DNA of 52,399 nucleotides from Seribacter sulfatis (lineage in GTDB: Bacteria; Verrucomicrobiota; Verrucomicrobiia; Opitutales; Seribacteraceae). The notes under the pieces were generated by a model. That model was not told where the DNA came from, ran no database searches, and worked only from the letters and a program-made list of their open reading frames with translations. The stretch covers positions 1 through 52,399 of the forward strand of contig NZ_CAXLMO010000006.1 of assembly GCF_964187635.1 (NCBI RefSeq), in the 5' to 3' direction. Numbering within the stretch: position 1 is the stretch's first letter; each line of letters opens with the position of its first letter. Positions 25,455-33,140 of the stretch are shown piece by piece. The position numbers and the translations under genes are program-made.

Positions 25455-26609
25455 ATGCAAAACGACAAAGAAGAACATGACTTACTCACTGTAAAAAGAG
25501 ATGCATTTTGGCAACTCTGGAAAAAACGTGGTTTACTTGTTTTAGCCTTATTACTCCTTCTAATTCCATTATACGGTACTTTCTCTCCTCTTTTTGAATT
25601 TATTTTATTCGCAGTATCCCTGGCAGCGTTAACCTACCCGGTATTTTTCCGACCGATTGAGAGTATAGGAAGAAAACTGTTACCTTCTATTGACCCGAGA
25701 AGGCGATCAGAACTATGTGCAGTTTTAGCTACTATTTCTTTACTCTTAATCATCTTATCTCCATTTCTCTTGATCATTTGGGAGGCTTCAAATCCAAACC
25801 AAGGCATGCTTGACACGATCCTATCTCTTGCTTTGGGGGAAGAGGAGGGAAGGGAAGCTCTTTTACAAAGCATCTCAGCACGTATTCGTGAAATTCATGC
25901 GATTTATCCGAGACTACCTCTCGATGAGGAGAAAGCGGTTCAATTTGTTTCCAACTTGGTAGGGGATACCCGGGAATTTTCGGGAACTTTTTTGGAATTT
26001 CTGTTCAAAGGAACTCGTGGCTTTGTAGCAGAACTTGCTCTTGCCTTAATTGCACTGTCGTTCCTCTATGCGCATGGTTCGAGTTTTCTTAAAGGAGCAA
26101 TGCGAATTGGTGGATTCGAGAAAAGTGAAGTGAACGGATGGCTTGAAATGCACAGGAAGATTACTCTTCGCTTATTAAGTGATACTGTACTCACCTCGCT
26201 TATACGCGGTGTTGCACTTGCCTTGGTCGCTCATTTTATAGGTGGATTCTTTTTTCTCCCTGTTTTTTTCCTTGGAGCATTCATTGGACTAGTACCGGTA
26301 GTGGGAAGTGCTATGGTCTGGCTTCCACTGTCTTCTTTAGTCTGGACTAGAGGAGAACCGGTTACCGCAATGGCAATGGCGGGTTTAAGTTTATTCTTTA
26401 ATTATTTAATTAGTCGAATTCGTGCTCGTATGGGAAGGCGATTACATGAACAGGGAGCTTGGTTAAGCTTTATGCTTTTCCTCGGTATTATCGGGGGGAT
26501 TTTATCCTATGGTCCGCAGGGTTTTATTATTGGACCAATGGCAGTAATACTTGCTTATGGCCTCGTACGTTTTTTGGCGAACCAATCAAATTCGTCCATA
26601 AAGACCTAA
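25455..26609 (+). CDS. AI-2E/PerM family membrane permease
   Basis: About 384 residues with some eight hydrophobic helices: a pair near the N-terminus (about 18-60), others at 90-115 and 190-215, and a cluster from 245 to the end with GLVPVVGSAMVWLP and the closing GPQGFIIGPMAVILAYG. This is the AI-2E transporter/PerM (UPF0118) family, proposed to export small molecules or act in ion antiport; the substrate is not known. ATG at 25455 is chosen because an upstream frame start at 25407 would overlap uvrA. Its 3' end overlaps the convergent Dabb gene by four bases. Confidence 0.85.
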   Translation: MQNDKEEHDLLTVKRDAFWQLWKKRGLLVLALLLLLIPLYGTFSPLFEFILFAVSLAALTYPVFFRPIESIGRKLLPSIDPRRRSELCAVLATISLLLIILSPFLLIIWEASNPNQGMLDTILSLALGEEEGREALLQSISARIREIHAIYPRLPLDEEKAVQFVSNLVGDTREFSGTFLEFLFKGTRGFVAELALALIALSFLYAHGSSFLKGAMRIGGFEKSEVNGWLEMHRKITLRLLSDTVLTSLIRGVALALVAHFIGGFFFLPVFFLGAFIGLVPVVGSAMVWLPLSSLVWTRGEPVTAMAMAGLSLFFNYLISRIRARMGRRLHEQGAWLSFMLFLGIIGGILSYGPQGFIIGPMAVILAYGLVRFLANQSNSSIKT

Positions 26610-26905
26610 TCCGCATCGAAAATCTGCACTTTCTCCCACAGGTGTGAGCATTCTTTAATGAACTTTAAGTGGATTGGGTCTACTTGGTATAAATCATGAT
26701 CTTTTAGATCTTTCAAAACTACTGTTAATGCGCAGTCATACGTGTCATCAACAACTGGTCTTTTGGTCGTATTTGCGGGTGTACCGATAAAATTATGTTT
26801 CACGCATTGAATTTCTCCCAGTTTTTCTACTCCTTGAAAGAATTGAGAACGATCCTCTGTATTTAAACTTTTTTTAAGCCAAAAAATAACTGTATGAATA
26901 AGCAT
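26606..26905 (-). CDS. Dabb (stress-responsive alpha/beta barrel) domain protein
   Basis: A 99-residue single-domain protein. The opening MLIHTVIFWLKKSL, the YDCALTVVLKDLKDHDLYQ centre and the VDPIHLKFI segment are typical of Dabb-fold proteins, dimeric ferredoxin-like barrels of mostly unknown function. It converges with the permease gene (4-base overlap). An AT-rich inverted repeat lies 62 bases upstream of its start at 26967-26992. Confidence 0.85.
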   Translation of the reverse strand: MLIHTVIFWLKKSLNTEDRSQFFQGVEKLGEIQCVKHNFIGTPANTTKRPVVDDTYDCALTVVLKDLKDHDLYQVDPIHLKFIKECSHLWEKVQIFDAD

Positions 26906-26966
26906 GCTTATTAGCTAACTGAAAGAGTACAAAAAATAAAGTAAATACAGCATATTAATTAAACAT

Positions 26967-26992
26967 GAAATTTAGTTTCAAAACTAAGTTTC
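26967..26992. repeat. AT-rich inverted repeat upstream of the Dabb gene
   Basis: Two 12-base arms (GAAATTTAGTTT and AAACTAAGTTTC) separated by CA pair with a single T-G mismatch. They lie in the 194-base gap between the Dabb gene (start 26905, - strand) and the end of the small membrane protein gene (27100). The repeat could be an operator for the Dabb gene or a terminator-like hairpin for the upstream transcript. Apart from this repeat, I see nothing else convincing in the gap. Confidence 0.5.
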
Positions 26993-27099
26993 AACTTTAG
27001 GAGTTAATCGGTAAGGGTAGAAACAGTTTCTTAGTCATTATATAATACTTTCCATTCCCCATCCAGATGACTGATAACTTCGGCAAAACACTTACAGGT

Positions 27100-27279
27100 T
27101 TATTTACTAATTAGATCCGATGGTGGAGTCGGTTCTTCATAACCTACACTTCCTGGACCTTTATGGTGAGGAGGTTGACGGGAAAGATTCCAGTGGGCAA
27201 GTAACCAAACAGATCCAAAAAGGAGAATAAGCCCAATGATAATAAACCATTCCATCTTAGATTTCTTCTGTTTATTCAT
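27100..27279 (-). CDS. Small single-pass membrane protein
   Basis: A 59-residue protein: a short basic N-terminus (MNKQKKSK), one transmembrane helix (WFIIIGLILLFGSVWLLAHW, residues 10-29) and a polar, proline-rich tail. A longer frame reaching 27345 is rejected because it would run into the tRNA gene. It starts 21 bases downstream of tRNA-Val on the same strand and may be co-transcribed with it. I recognise no family. Confidence 0.6.
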   Translation of the reverse strand: MNKQKKSKMEWFIIIGLILLFGSVWLLAHWNLSRQPPHHKGPGSVGYEEPTPPSDLISK

Positions 27280-27300
27280 TGAATAATTTTGATTTAAAAA

Positions 27301-27377
27301 TGGTGGGAGATACTGGAATCGAACCAGTGACCTCATGCATGTCATGCACGCGCTCTAACCAACTGAGCTAATCCCCC
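27301..27377 (-). tRNA. tRNA-Val (anticodon GAC)
   Basis: On the - strand, a 77-base cloverleaf can be folded by hand. The acceptor stem is GGGGGAT/ATCTCCC (one G-U), the D stem GCTC/GAGC, the anticodon stem CGTGC/GCATG with loop ATGACAT, and the T stem ACTGG/CCAGT with loop TTCGATT. The 3' CCA is encoded. Loop position 34-36 reads GAC, which decodes valine GUC/GUU codons. Confidence 0.95.
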
Positions 27378-27390
27378 TTCTTTTGTAGAT

Positions 27391-27423
27391 ATGTTATTTG
27401 AAGAAGAACATCGGATTTGTCAA
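27391..27423 (-). promoter_or_regulatory. Possible promoter for tRNA-Val
   Basis: On the - strand a perfect -35 hexamer TTGACA lies at 27418-27423, upstream of the tRNA. The best -10-like hexamer, TAACAT at 27391-27396, is 21 bases away, which is long; no better -10 is seen at 16-18 bases. A candidate only. Confidence 0.35.
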
Positions 27424-27497
27424 CGATGTTGGATTCTTGAGATGTTGAACACGAGTTTCCTTTACGAAAAGTAATAACTTTTTTAGGGTTCATTTTT

Positions 27498-28514
27498 ATG
27501 AAAAAAGCACTCGTTACTGGTATAACTGGTCAAGATGGTTCTTACTTGGCAGAATTCCTACTAGATAAAGGATATGAAGTACATGGAATAGTACGGCGTG
27601 CCTCTTCCTTTAATACTTCGCGTCTTGATCATTTGTATAAAGACCCACTTGTTGATGACACCAAGTTATTTTTACATTACGGAGACTTAGCAGATGCAGT
27701 TCAGCTGGTAAAGTTACTCTACAAGCTACAACCGGATGAGATTTATAATTTAGGTGCCCAAAGTCATGTGCGAGTTTCATTCGATATTCCCGAGTATACC
27801 GGTGATGTGACAGGAGTAGGTGCAGTACGTATTTTAGAGGCAATTCGAGAAGCGGGTCTGGTTAATAAGGTTCGGTATTATCAAGCATCCTCTTCCGAGA
27901 TGTATGGTAAGGTACAGGAGGTTCCCCAGGTTGAGACTACCCCGTTTTGGCCCAGATCTCCCTACGCATGTGCAAAAATGTATGCGCATTGGCTCACGGT
28001 AAATTATCGAGAATCTTATGGTTTACATGCAAGTAGTGGAATTTTATTCAACCATGAATCACCACGAAGGGGTGAAACATTTGTTACCCGAAAAATTACC
28101 CGTGCGGCAACTCGTATCAAGTTAGGGTTGCAAAAAAAATTAATTCTTGGAAATCTCGATTCGAAAAGAGATTGGGGATATGCGAAGGAGTATGTTGAAG
28201 CGATGTGGTTGATGCTTCAACAGGACGAGCCAGATGATTATGTAATCGCGACTAATGAAACCCATACCGTTCGTGAATTCTTGGAAGAAACTTTTTCCTG
28301 CCTCGATTTAGATTACAATGAATTTGTGGGCTTCGATCAGAAATATGAACGTCCTGCAGAGGTGGATCTTTTAATTGGGGACGCAAGCAAGGCGGAGAAT
28401 AAGTTGGGTTGGAAACCTAAGGTAAACTTTAAGGAACTTGTTTCTATCATGGTGGATGCGGATATGAAACTTGCCCTGCAGGAAAAAGCTTTATCCGAGG
28501 CAAACCTTAGTTAA
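27498..28514 (+). CDS. gmd: GDP-mannose 4,6-dehydratase
   Basis: A 338-residue extended SDR that converts GDP-mannose to GDP-4-dehydro-6-deoxymannose. It has GITGQDGSYLAEFLL at 8-22, the catalytic SSSEMYG near 131, YACAKMYAHW near 154 and the Gmd-specific FNHESPRRGETFVTRKIT near 182. The length is close to the family norm. It is followed by fcl with a one-base TAATG overlap, making a complete GDP-L-fucose pathway. It is divergent from the tRNA-Val gene (120-base gap). Confidence 0.96.
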   Translation: MKKALVTGITGQDGSYLAEFLLDKGYEVHGIVRRASSFNTSRLDHLYKDPLVDDTKLFLHYGDLADAVQLVKLLYKLQPDEIYNLGAQSHVRVSFDIPEYTGDVTGVGAVRILEAIREAGLVNKVRYYQASSSEMYGKVQEVPQVETTPFWPRSPYACAKMYAHWLTVNYRESYGLHASSGILFNHESPRRGETFVTRKITRAATRIKLGLQKKLILGNLDSKRDWGYAKEYVEAMWLMLQQDEPDDYVIATNETHTVREFLEETFSCLDLDYNEFVGFDQKYERPAEVDLLIGDASKAENKLGWKPKVNFKELVSIMVDADMKLALQEKALSEANLS

Positions 28515-29455
28515 TGAAAAAGGTTTTCGTTAGTGGACACAACGGAATGGTTGGTTCTGCTCTAATTCGTGCATTTAAATCCCGTATGGAAGAGTACGAG
28601 ATAATTACCCGTAATCGAACGAAACTTGATCTTTGTAACCAGCTGGATGTTCATCATTTTCTTTCTTCAGAAAAACCAGATATCGTGATTAACGCAGCGG
28701 GTCGGGTTGGTGGAATCTATGCAAACAATACTTTTCCAGCAGACTTTATTCGTGAAAATTTACTGATCAATACAAATTTAATACATACTTCATACGAAGT
28801 GGGAGTAACTCGTTTTTTAAATTTGGGAAGTTCCTGTATTTACCCTCGAGAGGCAGAACAGCCTTTGAAGGAAGAATCACTGCTAACGGGTCCATTAGAG
28901 CCTACAAATTCGGCTTATGCTTTGGCAAAAATTGCCGGTTTAGAGATGTGTAGGCATTATCGAAAGCAATACGGAGTGTTGTTTCATTCTGCGATGCCCA
29001 CTAATTTGTATGGACCAGGAGATAATTATCATGCACAAAATTCCCATGTTCTTCCTGCCCTTATTAGGCGGTTCCATGAGGCAAAAAAAACGGGGCAATC
29101 TGAAGTGTGTATTTGGGGGACGGGAAAACCAAGGCGAGAACTTTTACATGCAGATGATTTGGCAGATGCATTATTATTTTTATTGTCTGTCGATAATCCG
29201 CCCGATTGGATAAATGTCGGAACCGGAAGGGATCAAACCATTTTGGAATTGGCAAACTTGGTCAAGGACACAACTGGATTTGTCGGTGAAATTACGCATG
29301 ATCTAACCAAGGAGGACGGAACACCAGTCAAGAGGTTAGATGTTTCATTACTTGATAACCTTGGATGGAAAGCAAGAATATCCCTTGAACAAGGACTAAA
29401 AAGCACATACGGCGACTTTTTACGATGCGAAGAGAATAACTCTTTGCGAATTTGA
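28514..29455 (+). CDS. fcl: GDP-L-fucose synthase
   Basis: A 313-residue bifunctional epimerase/reductase completing GDP-L-fucose synthesis from the Gmd product. Motifs are GHNGMVGSAL at 8-17, GRVGGIYANN near 63, SSCIYPREAEQP near 108-119, the YALAK pair near 137, and MPTNLYGPGDN near 162. It is coupled to gmd through a one-base stop/start overlap. The GDP-fucose probably feeds the surface-glycan glycosyltransferases elsewhere in this region. Confidence 0.96.
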   Translation: MKKVFVSGHNGMVGSALIRAFKSRMEEYEIITRNRTKLDLCNQLDVHHFLSSEKPDIVINAAGRVGGIYANNTFPADFIRENLLINTNLIHTSYEVGVTRFLNLGSSCIYPREAEQPLKEESLLTGPLEPTNSAYALAKIAGLEMCRHYRKQYGVLFHSAMPTNLYGPGDNYHAQNSHVLPALIRRFHEAKKTGQSEVCIWGTGKPRRELLHADDLADALLFLLSVDNPPDWINVGTGRDQTILELANLVKDTTGFVGEITHDLTKEDGTPVKRLDVSLLDNLGWKARISLEQGLKSTYGDFLRCEENNSLRI

Positions 29456-29466
29456 ATAAAAATTAA

Positions 29467-30171
29467 TTATTCGAATTGTTTTCGGAAATGTTTAAATTCA
29501 TCCGATAACTCTCTCAAATGATAACGAAGGGTTTCGACTTCGTCTTTTAATTCGGTAAATTCCTTTGTCATTTCTTCGACCTGGTCAATTCGTTTATCGG
29601 GTCCTGGTACATACACCGCAACTCCGTCATTCAATTCCTCAATTACAGGTTTGGGGGCCAATTTATGGAATCTACGTTGTTCTTTTTGTCCGGGAGATGG
29701 ATCCATTATACCAATAAGGGAAGGATCTCGATCCATCAATTCTTGAAGAGTCTCCTCGACATCAGAAATTCCATCAAACGAAAACATTCGACTTGCCCGA
29801 TTATTCAATTCGCCAGTTGTTTGGGGTCCGCGATTAAGTAACTCGGCAAGAAGAGCTCGTTCCGGTTTAATTAAATCCAGTTCCTTCTCTGCATTGTGTT
29901 GGTATTTTGGTACGCGTGAACCAACAAGGTCAACTCGATGCACTAGTCTTTTAATGCGAAGTTCTTCAATTATTTTTTTTACCTCATCTTCATCGAAATC
30001 GGTTCGTGGTAATCGATTGTTTTTCTGATTACACGCATTAACCAAACCATTTAGACTCATTGGATAGTATTCTGGCGTAGTCAGTTCTTTTTCGATCAAG
30101 GAACCTAAAACGCGAGTCTCCTCAAAAGTTAGTTCAACCAATGTGTTATCTTCACTAATTGCTTCGTCCAT
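29467..30171 (-). CDS. YceH family protein (DUF480)
   Basis: A 234-residue protein with two winged-helix modules. Landmarks are LTFEETRVLGSLIEKELTTP near residue 14, YYPMSLNGLVNACNQKNNR near 36 and LLNRGPQTTGELNNR near 107. The C-terminal 35 residues form a coiled coil (MTKEFTELKDEVETLRYHL). Function is unknown; a DNA-binding role is usually inferred. ATG at 30171 is preferred over an upstream TTG at 30180. It lies 12 bases from the convergent end of fcl. Confidence 0.88.
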   Translation of the reverse strand: MDEAISEDNTLVELTFEETRVLGSLIEKELTTPEYYPMSLNGLVNACNQKNNRLPRTDFDEDEVKKIIEELRIKRLVHRVDLVGSRVPKYQHNAEKELDLIKPERALLAELLNRGPQTTGELNNRASRMFSFDGISDVEETLQELMDRDPSLIGIMDPSPGQKEQRRFHKLAPKPVIEELNDGVAVYVPGPDKRIDQVEEMTKEFTELKDEVETLRYHLRELSDEFKHFRKQFE

Positions 30172-30210
30172 AGAAAACAAGTATAGGAAGATATTGAAAA
30201 ACGAAAGACT

Positions 30211-30231
30211 TTAAAAGAGCTCGTTTGAGCT
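30211..30231 (-). terminator. Terminator after rplU-rpmA
   Basis: On the - strand a short hairpin (AGCTC-AAAC-GAGCT) is followed by CTTTT. It lies 10-30 bases beyond the rpmA stop and before the yceH start, as expected for the end of the ribosomal protein operon. The stem is only 5 bp. Confidence 0.5.
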
Positions 30232-30240
30232 TAGAGGCCT

Positions 30241-30489
30241 TTAATTATCAGAAACTATGTTAACCAAACGATGAGGCTTATCAAATTCAACCTTACCGGG
30301 GGTAAGAGCAAAAAGTGTGTGGTCGCGGCCCAATCCCACATTTTTGCCAGGATGGTATTTTGTGCCGCGTTGTCTTAAGATAATATTGCCAGCAACAACT
30401 GATTCGCCGCCAAACTTTTTAACGCCTAAGCGTTTGCTATTACTATCTCTTCCATTTCTAGAAGTACCTTGTCCTTTTTTGTGTGCCAT
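30241..30489 (-). CDS. rpmA: 50S ribosomal protein L27
   Basis: An 82-residue protein with the L27 signature: N-terminal MAHKKGQGTSRNGRDSNSKR, then GVKKFGGESV, a conserved RQRGTKYHPGKNVGLGRDHT segment and a short C-terminus. The N-terminus begins directly with the mature AHKK sequence, so no Firmicutes-type cleaved extension is present. It is the second gene of the usual rplU-rpmA pair. Confidence 0.97.
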   Translation of the reverse strand: MAHKKGQGTSRNGRDSNSKRLGVKKFGGESVVAGNIILRQRGTKYHPGKNVGLGRDHTLFALTPGKVEFDKPHRLVNIVSDN

Positions 30490-30507
30490 ATTGGAATTCT
30501 CTTCTGT

Positions 30508-30825
30508 TTACTTTAAATCAATTGATTCGATTTGAACCACTGAAATATGTTGGCGATGTCCTTTTCTTCTTTTGTAACCCTGCCTTCTTTTCTTTTTGAA
30601 AATAACTATTTTCTTATCCTTCTTATTCTCGAGAATCTTTGCTTTAACTGTAGCTCCTTCTACATTAGGAGTACCAAAGGTCGCTTTGCCTTCGTCTACA
30701 AGCATGAGAACTTGATCAATGCTTACTTGATCACCTTCGTTTGTGTCGGGGTAGCGATTTACGAAAAGTATATCGCCTTTTTGGACAGTAAATTGGCTGC
30801 CCTGTGTTTGAATAGTGGCTTTCAT
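30508..30825 (-). CDS. rplU: 50S ribosomal protein L21
   Basis: A 105-residue protein beginning MKATIQTQGSQFTVQKGD, with VDEGKATFGTPNVEGA in the middle and KKRRQGYKRRKGHRQHIS near the C-terminus, all characteristic of L21. ATG at 30825 is chosen; a longer frame from 30891 adds 22 residues unlike the family. The gene lies 18 bases before rpmA and has a promoter-like sequence just upstream. Confidence 0.96.
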   Translation of the reverse strand: MKATIQTQGSQFTVQKGDILFVNRYPDTNEGDQVSIDQVLMLVDEGKATFGTPNVEGATVKAKILENKKDKKIVIFKKKRRQGYKRRKGHRQHISVVQIESIDLK

Positions 30826-30840
30826 GATAGGAAATGAGAT

Positions 30841-30869
30841 AATAAACCATTTAACTTTGAAATTGGCAA
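30841..30869 (-). promoter_or_regulatory. Possible rplU promoter
   Basis: On the - strand TTGCCA (30864-30869) and TTTATT (30841-30846) are separated by 17 bases, the optimal spacing. The hexamers match sigma-70 consensus at five and four of six positions. The predicted transcription start would leave a leader of roughly ten bases before rplU, leaving little room for a structured leader RNA. Confidence 0.4.
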
Positions 30870-30923
30870 GCGCCATCTTAGCTTTTCGCATATCGAAATA
30901 TATGCATAATTAGAATTTATTTT

Positions 30924-31688
30924 ATGGAATTTGACAATCAGATGGTGGATGAAAAAGTAGTCCTTTCTTATTTTGAGAATAGGGGTGTTCTCGATCATTA
31001 TGAAGAAGCGACCCGTAAAATTGGATTATGGGCATCTGAAGAATTGATTTTTCGAAAATGTTTTCCAAGTCAAAATGCGGAGATTTTAGAATTAGGCTGC
31101 GGGGTAGGGAGGATAAGTTTTTCTTTATGGATGCTTGGATATGAAAAGTTAACGGCCAGTGATGTTTCCAGTAAAATGGTGAAACGTGCTTTGAGCATAC
31201 AAAAAGAAAGAAATAGTCGAATCAATTTTCTTACTGCTGATGCAACTCAATTATCATTTGCAAGTAATTCATTTAATGGAGTTATTTTCGGATTTAATGG
31301 ATTAATGCAAATTCCACACCGAACGAATCGGAAGAAAGCGATACAGGAATGTTTTCGAATACTTAGGCCAAATGGAAGGTTTGTTTTTACTTCTCATGAT
31401 CGTTCCCTTCCGAAATGGAAAAAATTTTGGGCGAACGAACGAAAAAAATGGAGGATTGGATTACAAGATAAAGCCCTTGTCGAATTTGGAGATCGGTATG
31501 GGGAAACTCCGAATGGAAAATTATTTATTCATGTTCCAGACTGTTCAGATGTACGAAAAGACTTAAAAGATGCGGGTTTTTTATTGGAGCGCGATGTATT
31601 GCGATCCCGCATTTCTGAAGAATCTAAGAGAGTCCAGGACTTTTCAGATGAATGTCGATTTTGGATCGCCCGTAAACCTGACCTTTAG
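30924..31688 (+). CDS. Class I SAM-dependent methyltransferase
   Basis: A 254-residue protein with the SAM-binding motif I ILELGCGVGR near residues 55-64, the acidic motif ASDVS near 81, a motif with LTADATQLSFASNSF near 106-120 and motif V/VI FRILRPNGRFVFTSHD near 145-160. This is the Methyltransf_11/UbiE-like group; the substrate is unknown. It is divergent from rplU (98-base gap) and converges with the DapF-like gene (12-base gap). Confidence 0.88.
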   Translation: MEFDNQMVDEKVVLSYFENRGVLDHYEEATRKIGLWASEELIFRKCFPSQNAEILELGCGVGRISFSLWMLGYEKLTASDVSSKMVKRALSIQKERNSRINFLTADATQLSFASNSFNGVIFGFNGLMQIPHRTNRKKAIQECFRILRPNGRFVFTSHDRSLPKWKKFWANERKKWRIGLQDKALVEFGDRYGETPNGKLFIHVPDCSDVRKDLKDAGFLLERDVLRSRISEESKRVQDFSDECRFWIARKPDL

Positions 31689-31700
31689 AACTTAGTTACC

Positions 31701-32549
31701 TTAGCTGACTTCAAGGCATTCTTTGTCCAACTCCATCGTTGCTACACGAGTCGCTGGGCCAGTCATTTGAACATTGAATTCATCATCGATGAGCAGACCA
31801 ATTTCTCCTCCTGGCATTTCAACGGTAATATTTTCATCACATGCCCCCATTTTCCGTGCTACTGCACCTGCCGCCGAACTGCTACTTCCTGAAGCCAGGG
31901 TATAGCCTGCACCGCGTTCCCAGATTTCAATTTTGATCCGATTACGATTAATGATCTGTAAAAATTGAACATTAGTACGGTTTGGAAAATTGGAATGATT
32001 TTCTAACCCCGAACCCAATTCCATTGCCAGTGCTTGATTTGCATTCTCCACAGGAATAACACAGTGTGGATTCCCGATTGTAGCGGCATAATATTGTAAG
32101 CTTTTGCCATTTACTTCAATTATTTCATTACAAACTTCTCTTGAATTACCCTGCACATTAACCGGAATTTTATCGCTATGAAAACTTACTTTCCCCATTT
32201 CAACAATTATGACCGATTTATCTTCTGATACCTGACAAGATACGATTCCACCCAATGTCTCGACTTGAAAGGGTTGTGTGGACACTTTTTTAATATCCCG
32301 TAAATATCTCGCAAATATTCTCAGTCCATTCCCACTCTTTTCAGCTTCACTTCCATCCGGGTTTAGAATTCTTAGCTTATAATCTGCCCGGTCTGACTTT
32401 GTAGGTCCGAGTAGAATCCCATCGGAGCCTAGACCAAAATTACGGTGGCATATCCGGATGATTTCCTTTTCCGAAAATGTGATGTCTTTTCCCTTGGGGT
32501 CAAAAACGAGATAATCATTTCCTAGAGCGTGATATTTTTCGAATTCCAT
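31701..32549 (-). CDS. dapF: Diaminopimelate epimerase family protein with both catalytic cysteines replaced by serine
   Basis: About 282 residues, the normal length of DapF, which converts LL- to meso-diaminopimelate for lysine and peptidoglycan synthesis. The family framework is intact: ALGNDYLVFD at 8-17, FGLGSDG at 38-44, NPDGSEAE near 63-70, GNPHC near 159-163, NRTNVQF near 190-196 and the ERG substrate motif near 211. DapF uses two cysteines in SEaxxCGNG and TxACGTG. Here both are serine: KSGNG (Ser72) and LASGSSSS (Ser220), encoded by AGT and TCA. Either it belongs to a serine-type clade with a different reaction, or it epimerises by another mechanism. ATG at 32549 is chosen over an upstream TTG. 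Confidence 0.8.
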   Translation of the reverse strand: MEFEKYHALGNDYLVFDPKGKDITFSEKEIIRICHRNFGLGSDGILLGPTKSDRADYKLRILNPDGSEAEKSGNGLRIFARYLRDIKKVSTQPFQVETLGGIVSCQVSEDKSVIIVEMGKVSFHSDKIPVNVQGNSREVCNEIIEVNGKSLQYYAATIGNPHCVIPVENANQALAMELGSGLENHSNFPNRTNVQFLQIINRNRIKIEIWERGAGYTLASGSSSSAAGAVARKMGACDENITVEMPGGEIGLLIDDEFNVQMTGPATRVATMELDKECLEVS

Positions 32550-32567
32550 AATAGGCAAAAATATTGT

Positions 32568-33104
32568 TTAGCAATTTGTTTGAGACGATTTAATTCTTTC
32601 CGAAACCCATTGAGCAATCAAATGATCTTCAGATTCAGATTTTCTAACAATACGCAAGAATTCTGCCGGATGGATGTCATTAGTCCCAAAGAATGCCCTG
32701 TCTCCCCCACAGCAAAACATTGTATCAAAGGGAAGTTCACCTCTCAATTTAGCTCTGGCTTTACCTATTACTCTTGGAAGCCAGGTGATACCATTCAACT
32801 TTTCGGTTTTGCCCGGAAGTGCCTTTGAATCGAGTTTCTCGAGCGAATGAATTCCTTTTTGTTCTTCAATAAAAAAATCTCTGCGTAAGTCATGAATAAG
32901 AAGAAAAGTACCAAGATCTGGAGTTCCTTCACATACCCAATCTTCAACATAATCAAAAATATCCATTTTATTGAGGCCAATTTTATTCAAAAATGGAAGA
33001 TCATGCTGGATTGGAAAAGTATCGGCAGAAGTATTTCCATTACGGTATAGTTCTACTGCATTCTCCCAAATTCGAACTAATTCTTTTTGGTAATTAAAAT
33101 TCAT
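32568..33104 (-). CDS. DUF5069 domain protein
   Basis: A 178-residue soluble protein. The C-terminal half contains the pattern that I associate with DUF5069: WLPRVIGKARAKLRGELP, then FCCGGDRAFFGTNDIHPAEFL. The N-terminal part has no recognised motif. DUF5069 proteins are frequent in Verrucomicrobia and Planctomycetes and have no known function. ATG at 33104 is preferred to TTG at 33107. It is 18 bases upstream of the DapF-like gene on the same strand, so the two may be co-transcribed. Confidence 0.8.
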   Translation of the reverse strand: MNFNYQKELVRIWENAVELYRNGNTSADTFPIQHDLPFLNKIGLNKMDIFDYVEDWVCEGTPDLGTFLLIHDLRRDFFIEEQKGIHSLEKLDSKALPGKTEKLNGITWLPRVIGKARAKLRGELPFDTMFCCGGDRAFFGTNDIHPAEFLRIVRKSESEDHLIAQWVSERIKSSQTNC

Positions 33105-33140
33105 CAAGAAGTGATCGAAAAACTTCAGGCAACTGTCAAC

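Noticed and set aside
27280..27345. N-terminal extension of the small membrane protein into the tRNA region
   Set aside because: The extra residues come from reading through the tRNA-Val 3' part; the ATG at 27279 gives a normal membrane protein.
27301..29455. tRNA-Val as integration site of a genomic island carrying gmd-fcl
   Set aside because: No integrase and no repeat of the tRNA 3' end was found near fcl; the tRNA points away from gmd.
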